A DNA stretch of 51,108 bases, taken from assembly GCF_003946335.1 (NCBI RefSeq), contig NZ_RHNX01000025.1:1-51108 (forward strand), given 5' to 3'. Both the position numbers and the translations under genes were made by a program. The notes below the pieces were generated by a model. The model was not told the DNA's origin. It was given only the letters and a program-made list of their open reading frames with translations, and ran no database searches. The DNA comes from Levilactobacillus fujinensis. GTDB taxonomy: Bacteria; Bacillota; Bacilli; Lactobacillales; Lactobacillaceae. Numbering within the stretch: the first letter of the stretch is position 1; the number at the start of each line of letters is the position of its first letter. Shown piece by piece: positions 44,838 to 51,108 of this stretch.

Positions 44838-44868
44838 ATAAAGCGTTGTACTTCAAGAGCACTTAACT

Positions 44869-44897
44869 ACTATACCCGAAGCTGAATATAAATTCAA
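44869..44897 (-). promoter_or_regulatory. Promoter of the second tRNA-Arg
   Basis: On the minus strand, TTGAAT and TATAGT are 17 bp apart, about 32 bp upstream of the tRNA. Confidence 0.6.
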
Positions 44898-44964
44898 GTA
44901 GTGGTTACGGCTTTTTCAAAAACAATTTATGTAAGGGCTTTCATTATTTAACGGTATGAATGAC

Positions 44965-44993
44965 TTGCTAATGTTGGGGTAGGGGCTTATACT
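44965..44993 (+). promoter_or_regulatory. Promoter of cggR (glycolytic operon)
   Basis: TTGCTA (44965-44970) and TATACT (44988-44993) are 17 bp apart. The leader of about 95 bases contains GCGGT/ACCGC and CTCTGGT/ACCAGGG stems. TTGTCCCA just before the ribosome site resembles one half of a CggR operator, but a full operator is not evident. Confidence 0.55.
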
Positions 44994-45095
44994 TATACAG
45001 TAAAGGTTAGCTCTGGTTGGCCTTCAATTTTTTGACCAGGGTGGGCGGTAATTAGCCACCGCTGGTCGGTTGTTGTCCCACTAGGAGGTAATCGA

Positions 45096-46124
45096 ATGCG
45101 TGAGGATTGGCAATGGGTGGAAGCAATTATGCCCCAAATGGTTACGAAATTAACCAGCCGGTTTCGAATGCTACAAGGTATCGCGAGCCTCCAACCCGTT
45201 GGTCGTCGGACCTTGGCGACTAGCCTAGACTGTTCCGAACGGACCGTGCGCACCACGACGGATGCTTTAGCCGACTTGGGTTTCATTCAAATGTCGGTTA
45301 AGGGGATGCAGATGACGGCGGTTGGACAGCGTGTCCTGCAGGGATTGATTCCCATTATGGATGAACTCGCCGGCCGACAACAACGAGAACTAGAATTGGC
45401 AGAACGCTTGCATATTGCACACTGCACCATTGTTCCAGGCGATAGTACGGCGGCGACCGGTAATCTGGCTGGCTTAGCGCAAGCGGCTGGTCAGGTGCTG
45501 ACCGATCAATTGCCGGCTGGAAAAAGCATCGTTGCAGTTATGGGTGGTCATACTCTAGCGAACGTGGCTGAAAATTTGACGCCAACGTTAGCGATGAACC
45601 GCGATTTGCTTTTCGTTCCCGCTCGTGGCGGGGTTGGCGAGTCACCAGCAATTCAAGCGAATGCTGTCAGTGCACGTATGGCCCAACGGACCAATAGTGA
45701 TTTTCGGTCATTGTACGTTCCCGAACAGTTAACCACCGCAACTTATAAGCCGCTCTTTGCAGAGCCTGCCATTCACGAGGTCCTGCAGCTGATTGCGCAG
45801 AGTAATGTCGTCATTCACGGCATTGGTCAGGCACTGGTCATGGCCGAGCGGCGGAAAATGACGCCACACGTCATCGCCGATTTGACCGCTGCCCATGCCG
45901 TGGGTGAAGCCTTTGGCTATTTCTTTGATGCCGAGGGTCGGGTGGTTAGTAAATTTCCCCGCATTGGGTTAGACATTGCGGATTTAGCCGCTAAACAACT
46001 TGTGATCGCCGTTGCCGGTGGTGCCGAGAAGGGCGCTGCAATCGCGGCATACATGCATTTAGCGCCAGCACAGACTTGGTTAATAACCGATGAAGGTGCT
46101 GCTGACTTTGTTTTAAAAAAGTGA
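45096..46124 (+). CDS. cggR: Central glycolytic genes regulator CggR (SorC family)
   Basis: The 342-residue repressor has an N-terminal helix-turn-helix (GRRTLATSLDCSERTVRTTTDAL, about 34-56) and a SorC-type sugar-phosphate-binding domain (VMGGHTLANVAENL, PARGGVGESPAIQANAVS, VIHGIGQA, VAGGAEKGAAIAAYM). In B. subtilis CggR represses gapA-pgk-tpi-pgm-eno until fructose-1,6-bisphosphate rises. Its place directly ahead of gap fits. TAGGAGG precedes the ATG. Confidence 0.94.
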   Translation: MREDWQWVEAIMPQMVTKLTSRFRMLQGIASLQPVGRRTLATSLDCSERTVRTTTDALADLGFIQMSVKGMQMTAVGQRVLQGLIPIMDELAGRQQRELELAERLHIAHCTIVPGDSTAATGNLAGLAQAAGQVLTDQLPAGKSIVAVMGGHTLANVAENLTPTLAMNRDLLFVPARGGVGESPAIQANAVSARMAQRTNSDFRSLYVPEQLTTATYKPLFAEPAIHEVLQLIAQSNVVIHGIGQALVMAERRKMTPHVIADLTAAHAVGEAFGYFFDAEGRVVSKFPRIGLDIADLAAKQLVIAVAGGAEKGAAIAAYMHLAPAQTWLITDEGAADFVLKK

Positions 46125-46192
46125 TACACTTAACATGTACTGCTTTTTAAAAAAATTATCTTTGTTTGCTTCCTGAAGGAGGAAATCACAGT

Positions 46193-47203
46193 ATGACTGT
46201 AAAGATTGGTATTAATGGTTTCGGACGTATCGGCCGTTTGGCTTTCAAGCGGATTCACGAACTCCACTCAAGTGACATCGAAGTAGTTGCCATCAACGAT
46301 TTGACGACACCTTCAATGTTGGCTTACTTGTTGAAGTATGACTCAACTCATGGCCGTTTCCCTGGCGAAGTTTCCGCTACGGACACTGGCATCGTGGTTG
46401 ACGGTAAGGAATACCCTGTTTATGCTGAACCAAAGGCACAAAACATTCCTTGGGTTAAGAATGACGGTGTTGACTTCGTTCTCGAATGTACCGGTTTCTA
46501 CACTTCCGAAGAAAAGGCTCACGCCCACATCGAAGCTGGTGTTAAGCGGGTATTAGTATCTGCTCCAGCCGGTGCCGTTACGACTGTTGTACCTGGTGTT
46601 AACTTGGACGTCTTAAGCAAGGACGATATCATCGTTTCTGCTGGTTCTTGCACGACCAACTGTTTAGCACCAATGGCTTACTACCTGAATGAAGAATTCG
46701 GTATCAAGGCTGGTACTATGACAACTATTCATGCCTTCACTGCTACCCAACAAATCTTGGATGGCCCTCGTGGCAAGAAGATGCGTAACAACCGTACTGC
46801 AAGCATTAACACTATTCCTCACTCAACTGGTGCTGCTAAGGCTATTGGCTTAGTTATCCCAGAATTGAAGGGTAAGTTACAAGGCCATGCACAACGTGTT
46901 GGTGTTGTTGACGGTTCATTGACTGAATTGGTTACTGTTCTGGACAAGAACGTTACTGCTGACGAAATCAACGAAGCTATCAAGAAGCACACGGTTAACA
47001 ACGACGCCTTTGGTTACAACGCTGATGAAATCGTTTCTACTGATATCATCGATGATGACCATGGTTCTGTCTTTGACCCAACCCAAACGGAAGTTACTAC
47101 CGCTGGTGACACGCAATTAGTTAAGACTGTTGCTTGGTACGACAACGAATGGGGCTTCACTTGCAACATGGTTCGGACGTTATTGCACTTCGCAACGCTC
47201 TAA
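46193..47203 (+). CDS. gap: Glyceraldehyde-3-phosphate dehydrogenase
   Basis: The 336-residue enzyme starts [29 protein letters not shown] precedes this ATG. The catalytic Cys153 is in [25 protein letters not shown] and [12 protein letters not shown]-like [12 protein letters not shown] follow, then WYDNEWG. It oxidises glyceraldehyde-3-phosphate with NAD+. Codon use is strongly biased toward a few codons, as in highly expressed genes. A terminator follows, so pgk depends largely on its own promoter. Confidence 0.98.
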   Translation: MTVKIGINGFGRIGRLAFKRIHELHSSDIEVVAINDLTTPSMLAYLLKYDSTHGRFPGEVSATDTGIVVDGKEYPVYAEPKAQNIPWVKNDGVDFVLECTGFYTSEEKAHAHIEAGVKRVLVSAPAGAVTTVVPGVNLDVLSKDDIIVSAGSCTTNCLAPMAYYLNEEFGIKAGTMTTIHAFTATQQILDGPRGKKMRNNRTASINTIPHSTGAAKAIGLVIPELKGKLQGHAQRVGVVDGSLTELVTVLDKNVTADEINEAIKKHTVNNDAFGYNADEIVSTDIIDDDHGSVFDPTQTEVTTAGDTQLVKTVAWYDNEWGFTCNMVRTLLHFATL

Positions 47204-47240
47204 TCCGACCGTTGTAAATTAGCTTAAAATAGACTCACAG

Positions 47241-47277
47241 ACGTGGCGGGGGGTGGAATTTCCTCGCTGCGTTTTTT
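47241..47277 (+). terminator. Terminator of cggR-gap
   Basis: ACGTGGCGGGG pairs with CCTCGCTGCGT (three G-T pairs), followed by six Ts. Confidence 0.82.
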
Positions 47278-47303
47278 GTAAGTCACTAAAAAAATGCATA
47301 AGT

Positions 47304-47335
47304 CCTTTGAAATTCAAAGGTAAGTGCTGTATATT
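47304..47335 (+). promoter_or_regulatory. Promoter of pgk with a palindrome over the -35
   Basis: TTGAAA (47307-47312) and TATATT (47330-47335) are 17 bp apart. The perfect dyad CCTTTGAA-A-TTCAAAGG (47304-47320) overlies the -35. Downstream, AGTAAT-CTTTT / AAAAG-AT-ATTACT (47340-47363) could fold at the 5' end of the mRNA, just before AAGGAGGG. Confidence 0.65.
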
Positions 47336-47382
47336 GTGAAAGTAATCTTTTAAAAGATATTACTCAAGGAGGGTTTTCTAAA

Positions 47383-48585
47383 TTGGCTAAATTAACAGTT
47401 TCTGATTTAGACTTAGAGGGCAAAAAAGTCCTGATGCGGGTCGACTTTAACGTCCCAATCAAAGACGGCGTCATTGGTAACGATAACCGTATCGTTGCTG
47501 CATTACCAACGATTAAGTACGTTATTGAACATGGTGGCAAGGCCATCCTCTTATCTCACTTAGGTCGGATCAAGAAGGAAGAAGACAAGCCAGGTTTGTC
47601 CATGCGTCCAGTTGCAGAACGTCTGTCCAACCTGTTAAACAAGCCAGTTACCTTTGTCCCAACCACTGAAGGTAAGCAGCTTGAAGACGCCATTGATGGC
47701 TTGAACAACGGCGACATTTTAGTTATGGAAAATACCCGTTACGAAGATGTTAAAGACGGCGAATACGTTAAACGTGAATCCGGTAACGACCCTGAACTGG
47801 GTAAGTACTGGGCTTCATTGGGTGACGTCTTCGTTAACGATGCTTTTGGGACGGCTCACCGTTCACACGCTTCTAACGTGGGCATTGCTTCCAATATGGC
47901 CCAAACGGCTGCTGGTTTCTTAATGGAAAAGGAAATCACCTTCATTGGTGGCGCCGTAGATAATCCTGAGCACCCATTCGTTGCTATCTTGGGTGGTGCC
48001 AAGGTTTCTGACAAGATCGGTGTTATCGATAACTTGTTAGCTAAGGCTGATAAGATTCTTATCGGTGGTGGGATGACTTACACATTCTACGCTGCTAAGG
48101 GAATGAAGATTGGGAACTCATTGGTTGAAACTGACAAGATCGACTTAGCCAAGGAAATCTTGGACAAGGCCGGTGACAAGTTGGTTCTTCCAATTGACTC
48201 CGTAGTCGCTGAAAAGTTCGATAACGATGCTGCCCACAAGACTGTTGATGGCGACGTTCCTGATGGCTACATGGCTCTTGATATTGGCCCTAAGTCCGTT
48301 GCTGAATTCAAAGATGTTTTGAAGGATGCTAAGACTGTTGTTTGGAACGGCCCAATGGGTGTCTTCGAAATGAGTAATTATGCAGAAGGTACTTTGGAAA
48401 TCGGCAAGTTCTTGGGAACTTTGACGAATGCCAAGACGATTGTTGGTGGTGGTGACTCAACGGCCGCTGTTCAACAACTTGGTGTTGCTGACAAGCTTTC
48501 TCACATCTCCACTGGTGGTGGTGCTTCCCTTGAATACCTTGAAGGTAAGACCTTACCAGGAATCGCTGCAATTTCTGAAAAATAA
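47383..48585 (+). CDS. pgk: Phosphoglycerate kinase
   Basis: The 400-residue enzyme starts at TTG (AAGGAGGG upstream). [48 protein letters not shown] and GGGDSTAAV mark the two Rossmann lobes and the nucleotide site. It makes ATP from 1,3-bisphosphoglycerate. Codon use indicates high expression. Confidence 0.98.
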   Translation: MAKLTVSDLDLEGKKVLMRVDFNVPIKDGVIGNDNRIVAALPTIKYVIEHGGKAILLSHLGRIKKEEDKPGLSMRPVAERLSNLLNKPVTFVPTTEGKQLEDAIDGLNNGDILVMENTRYEDVKDGEYVKRESGNDPELGKYWASLGDVFVNDAFGTAHRSHASNVGIASNMAQTAAGFLMEKEITFIGGAVDNPEHPFVAILGGAKVSDKIGVIDNLLAKADKILIGGGMTYTFYAAKGMKIGNSLVETDKIDLAKEILDKAGDKLVLPIDSVVAEKFDNDAAHKTVDGDVPDGYMALDIGPKSVAEFKDVLKDAKTVVWNGPMGVFEMSNYAEGTLEIGKFLGTLTNAKTIVGGGDSTAAVQQLGVADKLSHISTGGGASLEYLEGKTLPGIAAISEK

Positions 48586-48593
48586 ATAAATAT

Positions 48594-48628
48594 AAAGGGC
48601 TGTGGTGGCATCATCATGGCTCTTTGTT
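48594..48628 (+). terminator. Terminator of pgk
   Basis: AAAGGGC pairs with GCTCTTT, with a GTGGTG/CATCAT inner stem; the T run is short, so read-through into tpiA is possible. Confidence 0.6.
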
Positions 48629-48730
48629 ATGATGATTGCTCGCGGTGAAGGGTCTTCGCTGGCTAATCTGACCTGAATTGGGTAAGATGATGAGCGTAGT
48701 CAATTTATTTTTAGGAAAGGGTGGATAAGG

Positions 48731-49489
48731 TTGCGGATACCACTCATTGCAGGAAACTGGAAAATGAATAAATCGGTGGCTTCGGCGAAGCAGTTCATGA
48801 CGGCTGTTCAGGGCAAACTACCCGCCGCAGACCAAGTTGAAACGGCCGTTGCAGCGCCAGCATTATTTTTGCAGACGATGTTGGAAGCTAATACGGATAA
48901 CGTCTTACGGGTTGCGGCAGAGGCTTGCTACTACGAGGATGAAGGTGCCTACACGGGTGAAACTAGTCCCAAGGCACTGCACGAGATGGGAATCCCGTAC
49001 ACCATCGTTGGGCATTCTGAACGTCGCCGGTACTTTAACGAGACAGACGATGTCATCAACCGAAAAGTTCAAGCCGTCTTTCGTAACGGCATGACGCCAA
49101 TTGTTTGTTGTGACGAAACCATGGGGCGGCGTGAATCCGGTGAAAAAATTCACTGGGTCGTTAACCAAGTTTCGGCGGCGTTAAAAGGCGTTAGTGCTGA
49201 AGACGCAGCGAAGATCGTAGTTGCTTACGAACCGAGCTGGGCAATTGGTAGTGGCGCGACGGCGTCCACTGAGCAAGCTGAAGAAGGCTGCTACCTCATT
49301 CGTCAAACATTAGCTGATATTTATTCTGATGATTTGGCAAATGGCGTTCGCGTTTTATACGGTGGGAGTGTCAAACCAGACAATATTGCGGGCATTATGG
49401 GTCGTGATAATGTCGATGGTGTTCTCGCGGGCGGCTCTAGTTTGGATGAAAGCTCTTTCATTAAGCTAGCAAACTACCAAAATTTGTAA
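48731..49489 (+). CDS. tpiA: Triosephosphate isomerase
   Basis: The 252-residue barrel begins [15 protein letters not shown] at TTG; AGGAAAGGGTGG is upstream. The catalytic residues lie in GNWKMN (Lys), GHSERR (His) and [11 protein letters not shown] (Glu), and the phosphate loop is YGGSVKPDN. It interconverts dihydroxyacetone phosphate and glyceraldehyde-3-phosphate. Codon bias is weaker than in gap, pgk and eno. Confidence 0.97.
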   Translation: MRIPLIAGNWKMNKSVASAKQFMTAVQGKLPAADQVETAVAAPALFLQTMLEANTDNVLRVAAEACYYEDEGAYTGETSPKALHEMGIPYTIVGHSERRRYFNETDDVINRKVQAVFRNGMTPIVCCDETMGRRESGEKIHWVVNQVSAALKGVSAEDAAKIVVAYEPSWAIGSGATASTEQAEEGCYLIRQTLADIYSDDLANGVRVLYGGSVKPDNIAGIMGRDNVDGVLAGGSSLDESSFIKLANYQNL

Positions 49490-49505
49490 AACGGTCAAAA
49501 TGTGA

Positions 49506-49534
49506 TTGAAAGTTCAAAGTTAAACTTATAGAAT
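49506..49534 (+). promoter_or_regulatory. Promoter of eno
   Basis: TTGAAA (49506-49511) and TAGAAT (49529-49534) are 17 bp apart. The -35 is inside TTGAA-AG-TTCAA. A CATGGGA/TCCCGTG hairpin follows in the leader. Confidence 0.6.
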
Positions 49535-49581
49535 GAAACATGGGATTGTTATCTTGTTCCCGTGAAGCCAAACTTTCTTAA

Positions 49582-50916
<1,335 letters not shown>

Positions 50917-50934
50917 TTTAAAGTGAATAAAATG

Positions 50935-50973
50935 TGAGGTAGGCCCAGAAATGGACTTGCCTCATTTTTTTTT
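50935..50973 (+). terminator. Terminator of eno
   Basis: TGAGGTAGGCCCA pairs with TGGACTTGCCTCA (one mismatch, G-T pairs), followed by nine Ts. Confidence 0.88.
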
Positions 50974-51031
50974 GGAAAAAATTTGCGAAATAAAAAAATA
51001 TTCAGCCTATTTTTTCGGAGTTAACTATAAC

Positions 51032-51108
51032 GGCTCTTTGTCAACCGGTGTTGATGGAGGGAATTTCGGAGGTTCAATTCATTTACGAATTGGGCCTCTT
51101 TTTTGTAC
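51032..51108. mobile_element. Probable end of an ISL3-family insertion sequence
   Basis: GGCTCTTTGTCAA (51032-51044) looks like the terminal inverted repeat known for ISL3-family elements of lactic acid bacteria. It is followed by a strong hairpin (GAGGTTCAATTC / GAATTGGGCCTC, 51070-51099) with six Ts, which would stop transcription entering the element. The window ends before any transposase gene. It could also be a remnant without the rest. Confidence 0.5.
51070..51105 (+). terminator. Hairpin terminator inside the IS end
   Basis: A 12-bp stem with two G-T pairs and an ATTTAC loop is followed by TTTTTT. Confidence 0.75.

Noticed and set aside
45040-45095. Complete CggR operator in the cggR leader
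   Set aside because: A TTGTCCCA half-site is present, but the tandem CGGGAC-N6-TGTC arrangement known from B. subtilis cannot be made out on either strand.

Overview
The window looks like a chromosomal segment of a lactic acid bacterium of the family Lactobacillaceae, with GC close to 48-49% by eye. The low-GC Gram-positive core genes, the strong AAGGAGG ribosome binding sites, the TTG starts, the HPr kinase, CtsR/ClpP and CggR regulation, and the gene order (comFA-comFC-hpf-secA-prfB; pst-phoU-pspC-hprK-lgt-gpsA-galU-trxB; uvrBA-rapZ-yvcK-whiA-clpP-cggR-gap-pgk-tpi-eno) all fit. A Levilactobacillus-like organism is my best guess, with low confidence, because no 16S rRNA gene or other marker is present. 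Both edges look like insertion-sequence ends: an IS3-family transposase C-terminus at 1-90 and an ISL3-family-like terminal repeat from about 51032. The piece may therefore be a contig broken at repeats.

Layout. 1-6.6 kb: IS remnant, a hexapeptide acetyltransferase, a KimA-type potassium transporter, the LrgA/LrgB pair, and TagO, which starts teichoic acid and wall-polymer synthesis. 6.9-14.8 kb: YigZ, the DNA-uptake proteins ComFA and ComFC, the ribosome hibernation factor, SecA, and RF2 with its programmed frameshift. 14.9-23.7 kb: a PDZ membrane protein, the PhoP/PhoR two-component pair and the complete phosphate transporter pstS-C-A-B1-B2 with phoU. A four-repeat PhoP box with exact 11-bp periodicity lies in the pstS promoter, so sensing and response are encoded side by side. 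24.1-29.7 kb: PspC, a YvlD-like membrane protein, HPr kinase, Lgt, GpsA, GalU and TrxB. 30-40.4 kb: an HD phosphohydrolase, a GNAT enzyme, UvrB and UvrA, a DUF308 membrane protein, then RapZ-YvcK-WhiA. 40.7-45 kb: a GNAT enzyme, ClpP under a CtsR box, a LytTR regulator with a LiaF-like membrane partner, and two identical tRNA-Arg(CCG) genes flanking an ECF transporter S component. 45-51 kb: the lower-glycolysis cluster cggR-gap-pgk-tpiA-eno.

Most genes are conserved housekeeping genes. The most interesting material is in the regulatory DNA and the intergenic gaps: 21-bp-spaced direct repeats ahead of the LytTR gene, perfect palindromes in the secA, rapZ and pgk promoter regions, a dispersed degenerate intergenic repeat, and a GC-rich foldable gap before secA. 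No CRISPR array, prophage or clearly new multi-gene system is visible. The LytTR/LiaF-like pair is the nearest candidate for an under-described regulatory system.
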